From: Paenibacillus herberti
Lineage (GTDB): Bacteria; Bacillota; Bacilli; Paenibacillales; Paenibacillaceae
DNA: 61,351 bases
Reading direction: 5' to 3'
Assembly (NCBI RefSeq): GCF_002233675.1
Contig: NZ_NMUQ01000001.1
Location: forward strand, 1,583,498 to 1,644,848
The stretch's first letter is position 1; the number at the start of each line of letters is the position of its first letter. Below the pieces are notes generated by a model. It was not told where the DNA came from, ran no database searches, and was given only the letters and a program-made list of their open reading frames with translations. Of this stretch, positions 25,963-33,283 are shown in pieces. The position numbers and the translations under genes are program-made.

Positions 25963-26036
25963 TCACAATTTTCAATCTATATGCTCCTTCATCCTCGATC
26001 AACATTGCTAGAACACCGCAGAAAGGAGAATAAGTT

Positions 26037-26513
26037 ATGCATCTGATAAAAGCTCAGACCAGTAATCTTAAAGGACCCGGCTTGGGCATGATTTTAATTT
26101 TGTTTATTTTACTGGTAATTACAACAACTTTTATTTATAGCTTCGCTCAAGAGGATAGCCCGCCCGATGATGGTTTAAAAACGCTAGAACTCTCCAGAGG
26201 ATTCAATATTTACAACCGCACTGCTAACTTTTCATTAGCGTCAACTTCCTTGGAAGGAGAATTTGCGGACCAATTCCCCCCAGCGCATGTTATTCTACCG
26301 TACCAGGATTTTCACTTTGAGGTAAAAGCTTATTACTCAAGCGCTTATGTCACTTACAACGTCGTTTCTGGCGTCACAGTAGTGGGAAATATTCGGATCA
26401 ATATGAGGACAACCAGCCCAGCTCCAGTACCAGCAAAAACCATTATTGATTTTATAAACGGCCCCATTAAATACGATAACGGGGGAACTTACGTTAATAT
26501 TCGAAATGCATGA
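26037..26513 (+). CDS. YjcZ-type membrane-motif protein, array copy 2
   Basis: 158 residues. Leader MHLIKAQTSNLKGPGLG, helix MILILFILLVITTTFIY (about 18-34), then an acidic spacer (EDSPPDDGLKTLE). The domain begins RGFNIYNRTANFSLASTSLE and keeps GEF, HVILP, FHFEV, AYVTYNV, VGNIRINMRT and the INGPIKYDNGGTYVNI ending. It lies 74 bp after copy 1 with its own RBS (GAAAGGAGAAT). No cysteine and no catalytic-looking His/Asp/Glu cluster is evident, which argues for a structural or binding role. Function not recognised. Confidence 0.88.
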   Translation: MHLIKAQTSNLKGPGLGMILILFILLVITTTFIYSFAQEDSPPDDGLKTLELSRGFNIYNRTANFSLASTSLEGEFADQFPPAHVILPYQDFHFEVKAYYSSAYVTYNVVSGVTVVGNIRINMRTTSPAPVPAKTIIDFINGPIKYDNGGTYVNIRNA

Positions 26514-26566
26514 TTAGCTGCATGGACACTGGGATGCAAATACACCGCGGAAAGGAACATGAAGTT

Positions 26567-27019
26567 ATGTATTTTACAAGTTTTGCAACTATTTTAGTTT
26601 TGTTTATTTTGCTAGTCATTGCAATAACGTTCGTTTACTGCCCCACTCAAGGGGATAAACAACCCGATGATGGTTTATCGATGATAAGTTCCAAAGGCTT
26701 TAACGTCTACAACCGGACTGCCGACTTTACTTTAGTATCGACCTCCTTGACAGGAGAATTTGATCGCCCTTTTCCTCCAGCGCATATTATTCTACCCTAC
26801 AGAAGCTACCACTTTGAGGTTAGAACCACGCTATTCAAAAAATACAGTGCCTATGTCACTTACAACGTTGTATCAGGCGACGAAACAGTGGGGAATATTC
26901 GGATCAACATGAGGACAGACGACGAAGCACCAACAACTCCCACAACCATCGTAGATTTTATAAACGGCCCCATTCGATATGAGAACGGGGGGACTTACGT
27001 CACTATTTTCGATTTATAA
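26567..27019 (+). CDS. YjcZ-type membrane-motif protein, array copy 3
   Basis: 150 residues from the ATG at 26567, chosen because GAAAGGAACATGAAGTT in front mirrors the RBS region of copy 2; the frame is open from 26510. The helix is TILVLFILLVIAITFVY with almost no leader. It has the only cysteine I noticed in the array (VYCPT), just outside the helix. The domain is nearly identical to copy 4 at both DNA and protein level (26735-27010 versus 27218-27493), which points to recent duplication or gene conversion. Confidence 0.87.
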   Translation: MYFTSFATILVLFILLVIAITFVYCPTQGDKQPDDGLSMISSKGFNVYNRTADFTLVSTSLTGEFDRPFPPAHIILPYRSYHFEVRTTLFKKYSAYVTYNVVSGDETVGNIRINMRTDDEAPTTPTTIVDFINGPIRYENGGTYVTIFDL

Positions 27020-27046
27020 TCGCTTGCGCAGAAAGGAGATTAAATT

Positions 27047-27502
27047 ATGTCCTTTATAAACGGGGGAATGATTTTAGTTTTGTTTATTTTGCTGGTCATT
27101 GTGACAACTTTTATTTACAGTTCCACTCAAAGGGATAACCAGCTAGATGAAGATTTAACGATGATTCAAGTCTCCAAAGGCTTTAACATTTATAACCGGA
27201 CTACCAACTTTACTTTAGTATCGATCTCCTTGACAGGAGAATTTGATCGCCCTTTTCCTCCAGCGCATATTATTCTGCCCTACAGAAGCTACCACTTTGA
27301 GGTTAGAACCACGCCACACAAAAATTACAGTGCCTATGTCACTTACAACGTTGTATCAGGCGACGAAACAGTGGGGAATATTCGGATCAACATGAGGACA
27401 GAGGACGCAGCACCAACAACTCCCACAACCATCGTAGATTTTATAAACGGCCCCATTCGATATGAGAAAGGGGGGACTTACGTCAATATTTTCGATTTAT
27501 GA
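27047..27502 (+). CDS. YjcZ-type membrane-motif protein, array copy 4
   Basis: 151 residues. Leader is only MSFINGG before the helix MILVLFILLVIVTTFIY. The domain starts KGFNIYNRTTNFTLVSISLT and carries HIILPYRSYHFEVRTTPH, AYVTYNVVSGDETVGNIRIN and FINGPIRYEKGGTYVNIFDL. It follows copy 3 by 27 bp; that spacer (CGCTTGCGCAGAAAGGAGAT...) is identical to the one between copies 4 and 5, so the unit of duplication was gene plus spacer. Confidence 0.88.
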   Translation: MSFINGGMILVLFILLVIVTTFIYSSTQRDNQLDEDLTMIQVSKGFNIYNRTTNFTLVSISLTGEFDRPFPPAHIILPYRSYHFEVRTTPHKNYSAYVTYNVVSGDETVGNIRINMRTEDAAPTTPTTIVDFINGPIRYEKGGTYVNIFDL

Positions 27503-27529
27503 TCGCTTGCGCAGAAAGGAGATTAAATT

Positions 27530-27985
27530 ATGTCCTTTGTAAACGGGGGAATGATTTTAGTTTTGTTTATTTTGCTGGTCATTGTGACATCTTTCGTGTA
27601 CAGCCCTTCTCAAAGAAATAACCCGCAGGACAATGAGTCGATAACGATACAAGGCTCCAAAGGATTTAATATCTACAACCGCACTGCCAACTTCACATTA
27701 GTATCATCTTCCTTTGATGGAGAATTTGAAGCCCCCTTCCCATCAGCGCATATTATTCTGCCCAACAGGAGCCATCACTTTGAGGTTATATGGAATCCGT
27801 TCCGTACTTACACAGCCTATGTAACTTACAACGTCTTATCAGAAACAGACACAGTGGGGAACATTCGAATAAAAATGAGTACAACCGGACCGTTCGATGT
27901 GCGTCCCTCAACGGAGATTCAATCAATAAACGGCCCGATTCGGTATGAGAATGGGGGGACTTACGTCACGATTTTCAATTCATGA
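27530..27985 (+). CDS. YjcZ-type membrane-motif protein, array copy 5
   Basis: 151 residues. The N-terminus (MSFVNGGMILVLFILLVIVT) is almost the same as copy 4, but the domain has drifted (FDGEFEAPFPSAHIILPNRS, VIWNPFRTYTAYVTYNVLSE, TDTVGNIRIKMSTTGPFDVR). The variable loop between the two halves of the domain differs in every copy. RBS GAAAGGAGATTAAATT. Function unknown, as for its neighbours. Confidence 0.88.
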   Translation: MSFVNGGMILVLFILLVIVTSFVYSPSQRNNPQDNESITIQGSKGFNIYNRTANFTLVSSSFDGEFEAPFPSAHIILPNRSHHFEVIWNPFRTYTAYVTYNVLSETDTVGNIRIKMSTTGPFDVRPSTEIQSINGPIRYENGGTYVTIFNS

Positions 27986-28012
27986 TCCTCTACGAAAAAA
28001 GGAGAATAAGCT

Positions 28013-28507
28013 ATGCCCTATTTACATGGGAAAGTGATTTTAATTTTGTTTATTCTGCTTGTCCTTGCTTCAGCTTTCGTTAGCAACTCCCCTCAGAGGA
28101 ATAAACAGCTGAAGAATGATTTTCAAACGAACCTATCCATAGGATTCAACATTTACAACCACACTTCCGACTTTTCATTAGTGTCAGCTTCTTTGGAAGG
28201 AGAATTTGAATCTCCATTTCCTTCAACGCATATCATTCTACCCGACCAAAGCCACCATTTTGAGGTTAGATCCTCTGGAGTAACCAGCTACAGCGCCTAT
28301 GTTACGTACAACGTTATATCAGGTACCGAAACAGTGGGAGATATTCGTATAAATATGAGAACAACTCCGTCGGCGTATTTTGGAATCCCTGTCCCGTCAA
28401 CCATTGTTGATTTTATAGACGGCCCCATTCGATATGACAACGGGGGGACTTACGTCACGATTTTGGATTCAGATCCTATCCAAGTTAGCCAGAAGCAATC
28501 ACGATAG
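28013..28507 (+). CDS. YjcZ-type membrane-motif protein, array copy 6
   Basis: 164 residues. Leader MPYLHGK, helix VILILFILLVLASAFV. The domain reads GFNIYNHTSDFSLVSASLEG, HIILPDQSHHFEVRSS and FIDGPIRYDNGGTYVTILDS, then has a C-terminal extension (DPIQVSQKQSR) not present in the other copies. 27 bp after copy 5, RBS AAAAAAGGAGAAT. The loop between the domain halves is longest here (TTPSAYFGIPVPSTI). Confidence 0.88.
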   Translation: MPYLHGKVILILFILLVLASAFVSNSPQRNKQLKNDFQTNLSIGFNIYNHTSDFSLVSASLEGEFESPFPSTHIILPDQSHHFEVRSSGVTSYSAYVTYNVISGTETVGDIRINMRTTPSAYFGIPVPSTIVDFIDGPIRYDNGGTYVTILDSDPIQVSQKQSR

Positions 28508-28526
28508 AAAGGAGGAGATTGGAGAG

Positions 28527-29006
28527 ATGCCAAACACACAATCCAATAGTTTTAAAAGTCCAGGCTGGAGAATGATACTAGTATTGTTTATTTTGCTGGT
28601 CATTGCAACAACGTTCGTTTACAGCTCAGCAACAGGAAATAACCTGCGGGATAATGATTCAATAACGACACAAGACTCCATAAGGTTCTCCATCTACAAC
28701 GAAACGGTTAACTTTCCGTTAGCGACAGCATCCTTGGAAGGAGAATTTGAGCCCCCATTCCCTGCATCGCATATTATTCTTCCTTACAGGAGCTACAACT
28801 TTGAGGTGCTTAGAAAATATGGCGCCACCAATAGAGCCTACGTCACTTATAATGTCTTATCGGGGACAGAAGTAGTAGGGAATATCCGTATATTTATGAG
28901 TGTATACGCGACCTCTGTTGTCAAAGCCTCGACCGAAATTTTATATATTAATGGCCCCATTTCCTATCAAAACGGAAGCAGATATGTTACGGTTCGCAAT
29001 GCATAA
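28527..29006 (+). CDS. YjcZ-type membrane-motif protein, array copy 7
   Basis: 159 residues from the ATG at 28527, which has GAAAGGAGGAGATTGGAGAG in front; the frame is open from 28434 inside copy 6. Leader MPNTQSNSFKSPGWR is again long, as in copies 1, 2 and 8. Helix MILVLFILLVIATTFVY. The domain keeps GEFEPPFPASHIILPYRSYN and RAYVTYNVLSGTEVVGNIRI but ends INGPISYQNGSRYVTVRNA. Last gene before the opposite-strand exporter gene. Confidence 0.87.
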   Translation: MPNTQSNSFKSPGWRMILVLFILLVIATTFVYSSATGNNLRDNDSITTQDSIRFSIYNETVNFPLATASLEGEFEPPFPASHIILPYRSYNFEVLRKYGATNRAYVTYNVLSGTEVVGNIRIFMSVYATSVVKASTEILYINGPISYQNGSRYVTVRNA

Positions 29007-29048
29007 TCATCATCCAGACAGTTGACAGCAACGATCCCAAGAAAAGGT

Positions 29049-30026
29049 TCAACCCCTCTCTTCCGCCCTGCGTTTCTTAAGCCTGCTAGCCGTATCCAAA
29101 AAGCGGTCCAGCTCCACGGTCAGCTGCAGCAGCGCCGCGCGCACTTCGAATTCCTCGCGAGTTAGGGGCAGCTCCATCGTCCGGAAGCTGGCACGAAGCC
29201 CGGTCAACGCCGCGCGCGGACGGTCCTCGTAATAGTCGGAGCGGATATCTCCCTCCATCGTATCGAACAGCCCCGCCAGCAGCTTGCCCTGAGGCAGACG
29301 ATCGTGATCATACACATAAGATAGAAGCTCCATCATCGTCCCGATGATTTCCAACTGCCTTTTACGCATATTAAAATAGCTCGTCCAGTAAAAATCCGGC
29401 TGCCAGGGCCGGTTATGCTGCTCCCGCAGCGCCCGCTCCAGCCCCTCGCGTACAGCTTCGTCTGCCTCCAGCAGTTCGCTGCCGCTCCATAGGCTTTCCG
29501 GGTCTCGAAGTACGGCGGCCATCCCGGCAAAAATGCCGGCGAAACAGTCTTCCACCGTGCGCCTCAACTTATGCAGCCGGCTGCGCTCGTCGGGCATGTA
29601 CAAATTGTTAATAAGCGCCGCCCATCCCAGCCCCACGATGAGCAGTTGCGCCTCGTTCCACAGCAGTTCCACCGTCACCGCACCAGCGCCATACAGATGG
29701 AAAACGAGGACGCTGCCCGGCACGATGCCGCTCTGCAGCTTCAGCTTCGACAGTACCGGAAAAACGAGCAGCACATAAAGTGCCGCCGTCCCAATATGGT
29801 AGCCGAGCAGTTCAAACAGCACCGACGAAACGAGCAGCGCAACAAGCGCGGCGGACAACCGCTCAAACAGGCTGCGGAAGCCGCTGCGCCTTGTCACTTC
29901 CACACCGAGTATCGCCAGCACCCCTGCAAACATCGGCTCGCTCAGCTCCAGAAGCTGCGCCGTCGCAATTGCCGCCGCTACGGCTGCTGCTGTCTTCCAA
30001 ATGCGCAGTCCGATCCATTCCTTCAA
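29049..30026 (-). CDS. Aromatic acid exporter family (FUSC-type) membrane protein
   Basis: 325 residues. The first half contains about five hydrophobic helices (8-27, 31-47, 57-72, 77-98, 103-138), and the second half is a soluble helical domain, the layout of ArAE_1/FUSC proteins such as Bacillus YqjA. Substrates are usually unknown. It is GC-rich and of ordinary housekeeping composition, unlike the AT-rich array genes on both sides. It lies on the minus strand between array copies 7 and 8, so it either predates the spread of the array or moved in later. Confidence 0.85.
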   Translation of the reverse strand: MKEWIGLRIWKTAAAVAAAIATAQLLELSEPMFAGVLAILGVEVTRRSGFRSLFERLSAALVALLVSSVLFELLGYHIGTAALYVLLVFPVLSKLKLQSGIVPGSVLVFHLYGAGAVTVELLWNEAQLLIVGLGWAALINNLYMPDERSRLHKLRRTVEDCFAGIFAGMAAVLRDPESLWSGSELLEADEAVREGLERALREQHNRPWQPDFYWTSYFNMRKRQLEIIGTMMELLSYVYDHDRLPQGKLLAGLFDTMEGDIRSDYYEDRPRAALTGLRASFRTMELPLTREEFEVRAALLQLTVELDRFLDTASRLKKRRAEERG

Positions 30027-30199
30027 TGCCTGTCCGCCCCCTATCGCAAAAACGCCCGCGCAGCCGAATCATCCAGCCAAGTGCAGGGCGCCTGCATGTT
30101 TGCTCTTCATGCTAGTCCTTCGCCGGTTACCCGTCAACGGGTTCCGTAACGCTGCTGCGTCGCTTGATACCAACATATATTTTAGCTGAGTCAGCCTAT

Positions 30200-30227
30200 A
30201 CCATTCTGTTAATTCCTCATACTATGT
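30200..30227 (+). promoter_or_regulatory. Putative sigma-K/sigma-E-like promoter, array copy 8
   Basis: The block 30199-30230 is identical over 32 nt to 25395-25426: ACC, 15 nt, CATACTATG. It is followed by the same TATTAGGAGGAAA RBS region. Conservation of this stretch while the wider flanks differ supports it as the functional control region. Confidence 0.6.
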
Positions 30228-30256
30228 TGATAGAACCCTATTAGGAGGAAACTGGA

Positions 30257-30751
30257 ATGAATGTTGAAAGAACTGAAATCAGTACTATTAAAGGTTACAG
30301 GTCAAACTTCGGAATGATTTTAGTTTTGTTTATTTTGCTGGTAATTATGACAACGTTAGTTTACAGCTCCACTGGAGGGGATAACCAGTCGGATGATAGT
30401 TTAACCACGATACAAGCCTCCAAAGGATTCAATATTTACAACCAAACTGCATATTTTTCATTAGTGACAACTGCCTTGGAAGGAAACTTTGAGTCGCCCT
30501 TCCCTGCTTCGCATATTATTCTACCCTACAGGAGCTATCACTTTGAGGTTAATAGAGCATTACCATATAAGGATTCCGACGCCTACGCCACTTATGCTGT
30601 AAAATTAGAATCCGAAACCGTAGGAAGTATTAAAATAAGGATGAGGGTAGCAGGGGCACTTGAGGTATTCCCAGAAACCCGAATTGAATATATAAACGGC
30701 CCAATTGTCTATGATAAAGGGAACACTTACGTCACTATTCGAAATGCATGA
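30257..30751 (+). CDS. YjcZ-type membrane-motif protein, array copy 8
   Basis: 164 residues. The leader MNVERTEISTIKGYRSNFG is a close relative of copy 1's, whereas the domain (GFNIYNQTAYFSLVTTALEG, SHIILPYRSYHFEVNR, INGPIVYDKGNTYVTIRNA) is closer to copies 2-7. The copy therefore looks like a mosaic: promoter and N-terminus from copy 1, domain from a later copy. It stands alone behind its own promoter, 230 bp after the FUSC-type gene. No clear terminator follows; an insertion sequence starts 70 bp downstream. Confidence 0.88.
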   Translation: MNVERTEISTIKGYRSNFGMILVLFILLVIMTTLVYSSTGGDNQSDDSLTTIQASKGFNIYNQTAYFSLVTTALEGNFESPFPASHIILPYRSYHFEVNRALPYKDSDAYATYAVKLESETVGSIKIRMRVAGALEVFPETRIEYINGPIVYDKGNTYVTIRNA

Positions 30752-30820
30752 TACTGGTCTATAGTTACATGCAGGTTTTTTTACAGAACAAAGTTCTACT
30801 ATGATGTATTTAATTTAATA

Positions 30821-32197
30821 ACTATAAATGAGCAAATTCACTTCCAGTGAACTGTAAAATGACAAAAAAATAGAGACATTGCGTTCTCCTTGTGGTAAAA
30901 AGTAGTCACCACAACCGATTTTCACACCAAGGAGAAATTGCTATGTCTCATACCGTCATCGTACCTGATCATTCCGCGCTACGCAACTACTTGTTACAGC
31001 AGCGTTTGCCGCTTTACTACTCTAAACCTGTCGTCGCGCATATCGAGACATACATGGCAGCCGCTACGGCGAAAGGCTTTCGTGGCAAGGTTGTGGATCT
31101 GGCCGAGTATAGTAACTGCCATCGTACAACGCTTGGACACTTTCTGGCTGAAGGCAAGTGGGATGAAACGGTGTTGCAAAATAAAGTCAAGAACGAGTCG
31201 CTTCGGCGCGTGGTCCAAATCGCCAACCAGACGGCAGAGCCGCTGTTTGTCATTCATGATGATACGATCTCCAAGAAGACCAAGCCTTCGTCACAGGCAC
31301 AATCTCCGATAGAACAGACCGGATTTCATCATTCTCATCTGGAAGGAAAAATCGTATGGGGCCATCAAGTGCAAGCGACGGTGGTCCAAAGCAGTGACAC
31401 TTCATTAATTCACTCTATTGACTTGTACGACAAAACGAAAACGAATCCCGACGGCACCCCGTATACGAAAATCGATCACGTGTGCGAGATGGCTGCTACG
31501 CTTCCACTTCCACCTCATGGCGGCTATGTGCTTGTCGATTCTTGGTTTACAGGTACACGGGTCATTGATAGCTACGCCTCTGCTGGGTATCACCTAATAG
31601 GGGGTCTTAAAACCAATCGAATCATTTACCCGCAAGGCATTCGCATTTCCGTGCAAGATTTTGCCGCCCATATTCGCAAAGAAGACGTTCGCCTTGTGAC
31701 CGTGAACGGAACTTCGTACTGGACGTATCGATATGAAGGCACCTTAAATGATATTGAAAATGCCGCTGTCCTTCTGTGCTGGCCAGAGCAAGCGTTTGGC
31801 GTGCCCAAAGCCCTACGTGCTTTTTTGTGCACCGACGTCTCCTTGGATGCCGAAACGATTTCCACGTACTATAGCAAACGTTGGCCGATCGAGATCTTTT
31901 TTCGCCAGTCTAAAAATAACCTGGGTTTCGACACGTACCAGGTTCGTTCGGCAACTGCCTTTATCCGTCTGTGGGCGCTGCTGGCCTGGACGCATTTGTA
32001 CTGTACCACCGGTCTAGAACGACCTTGCCCATTTGGCGATGGATTGCGTACCGTTCGTAAGCAAGTCCAACTGGATCGGCTCCAGTTTGTCTACGATTGC
32101 GGTCAGAATGGGATTCCGTTTGACGTTGTTCGTAAACAATTTAAATTGGCCTAAGTGTATTTAGGATTTTCTGTATCCGATTTTGCTCGTTTATAGT
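30821..32197 (+). mobile_element. IS4-superfamily (IS701-like) insertion sequence, apparently intact
   Basis: A 1377-bp element bounded by imperfect 19-bp inverted repeats: left ACTATAAATGAGCAAATTC, right (reverse complement) ACTATAAACGAGCAAAATC. The flanks TAATA (30816-30820 and 32198-32202) look like a 5-bp target duplication, although IS701 members usually make 4 bp. It holds one uninterrupted transposase gene, so it may be active. Confidence 0.85.
30943..32154 (+). CDS. IS4/IS701-type DDE transposase
   Basis: 403 residues. Catalytic residues are visible as FVIHDDTISKK (first Asp), VLVDSWFTG (second Asp) and YSKRWPIEIFFRQSK, the Y-(2)-R-(3)-E-(6)-K signature of the IS4 superfamily. The N-terminal 90 residues include a helix-turn-helix-like stretch (LAEYSNCHRTTLGHFLAEGK). 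The start at 30943 has AAGGAGAAATTGCT in front; the frame is open from 30892. Sole gene of the element. Confidence 0.93.
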   Translation: MSHTVIVPDHSALRNYLLQQRLPLYYSKPVVAHIETYMAAATAKGFRGKVVDLAEYSNCHRTTLGHFLAEGKWDETVLQNKVKNESLRRVVQIANQTAEPLFVIHDDTISKKTKPSSQAQSPIEQTGFHHSHLEGKIVWGHQVQATVVQSSDTSLIHSIDLYDKTKTNPDGTPYTKIDHVCEMAATLPLPPHGGYVLVDSWFTGTRVIDSYASAGYHLIGGLKTNRIIYPQGIRISVQDFAAHIRKEDVRLVTVNGTSYWTYRYEGTLNDIENAAVLLCWPEQAFGVPKALRAFLCTDVSLDAETISTYYSKRWPIEIFFRQSKNNLGFDTYQVRSATAFIRLWALLAWTHLYCTTGLERPCPFGDGLRTVRKQVQLDRLQFVYDCGQNGIPFDVVRKQFKLA

Positions 32198-32237
32198 TAA
32201 TAATGCATTTCTTACTCAGTTAGGCTGCTTAAACATA

Positions 32238-32270
32238 ACAAACCCGCCGACCGTCAAGATCTGCGGGCTA
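32238..32270 (-). terminator. Possible terminator of the ABC transporter operon
   Basis: CCCGC / GCGGG arms just after the permease stop, with a short T-rich tail on the minus strand. The stem is short and the loop long, so this is a moderate call. Confidence 0.45.
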
Positions 32271-32281
32271 TCAAAATTCGG

Positions 32282-33283
32282 TTAGTTTTCCCGCCCACCG
32301 GACACAAGTCGTTTCTCCATCAAAGCCACGCCTTGGTACATAAGCGTCGCAGCAGCAGCGATGACTACGAGCGTTGATAGGACAAGCGTGAAGTTGAACA
32401 CTTGGAAACCGTAGATAATCAGGTAGCCAAGCCCTTCCTTCGCCACGAGGAATTCGCCAACGATAACGCCGACCCAGGCCAGCCCGACATTTACCTTCAG
32501 CGTCGAAATAATGACCGGAAACGAGCCCGGCAGGATGACAAGCCGGAACAGCTGCCATCTGGACCCGCCGAGCAGGCGGACAACCTTGACCAGCCCCGGC
32601 TCCATGTCGCGGAATCGGTTGTAGATGCCAATCGTCGTCACGATGACAGTCATCGTCAGCGTTACGGCAAGGATGGACAGAAAACCTTGCCCCAGCGCAA
32701 CGATGAAGATCGGCCCCAGAGCCACCTTCGGCAAGCTGTTGAACACGACCAGATACGGATCACACACCCGCGCCAGAAAAGGGAACCACCAAAGCAAAGC
32801 AGCCAGCGCTGTGCCGACCAACGTTCCAAGCAGAAAGCCTGATGCCGTCTCTGCCACCGTCACGCCGACATGTGGCCAAAGCGAGCCGTCCAAGCTGGAG
32901 CTGGCCAGCAGGTTTGCTATTTTAGTCGGGTAGCTGAACAGCAGCGGGTCGACCCATCGCAGCCTGCCCGCTGCTTCCCACAGACCGAGAAAAGCAGCAA
33001 GCAGCAGCAGTTGAACGCTCAGCACTGCGGCGCTCGTTCTGCGCTGGCGACTTAAATAACGGCGATGGATTTCCTCCAGCCAGCCGCTGTCCGCGTTGGA
33101 GGACAGTTTCGGTCGCCTGCCTCGGTGGTGGCCACGGCCACCGCTCCCGAGCCCACTGCCGTTGCCGTTCCCACTGCCTTTCACGCTGCCGCTGCCGTTG
33201 CTGACATCGCCGTTTTCTCGGCCATTCCCGCCCCCACGGTTGCCCGGCGACGAACTGCCTCCGAGCAGCTCAAGCTCGCTCAT
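32282..33283 (-). CDS. ABC transporter permease (SsuC/TauC/ThiX-like)
   Basis: Membrane channel of an importer. From the ATG at 33283 it has 333 residues; the start overlaps the ATPase stop in an ATGA junction. Residues about 8-70 are a Gly/Ser/Asn-rich and then basic extension, unusual for this family. The rest has about six helices and the BPD_transp_1 coupling segment (EPGLVKVVRLLGGSRWQLFR). The SBP-ATPase-permease layout fits uptake of sulfonates, nitrate/taurine or a thiamine precursor; the sequence does not settle which. Confidence 0.9.
   Translation of the reverse strand: MSELELLGGSSSPGNRGGGNGRENGDVSNGSGSVKGSGNGNGSGLGSGGRGHHRGRRPKLSSNADSGWLEEIHRRYLSRQRRTSAAVLSVQLLLLAAFLGLWEAAGRLRWVDPLLFSYPTKIANLLASSSLDGSLWPHVGVTVAETASGFLLGTLVGTALAALLWWFPFLARVCDPYLVVFNSLPKVALGPIFIVALGQGFLSILAVTLTMTVIVTTIGIYNRFRDMEPGLVKVVRLLGGSRWQLFRLVILPGSFPVIISTLKVNVGLAWVGVIVGEFLVAKEGLGYLIIYGFQVFNFTLVLSTLVVIAAAATLMYQGVALMEKRLVSGGREN

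Noticed and set aside
25453-30751. Array proteins as Ena/DUF3992 endospore-appendage subunits
   Set aside because: Ena subunits depend on N-terminal cysteine connectors; the array proteins have a membrane helix instead and almost no cysteines.
25453-30751. CRISPR-like or non-coding tandem repeat as explanation for the array
   Set aside because: The repeat unit is a full gene with its own RBS, and differences keep the reading frame.
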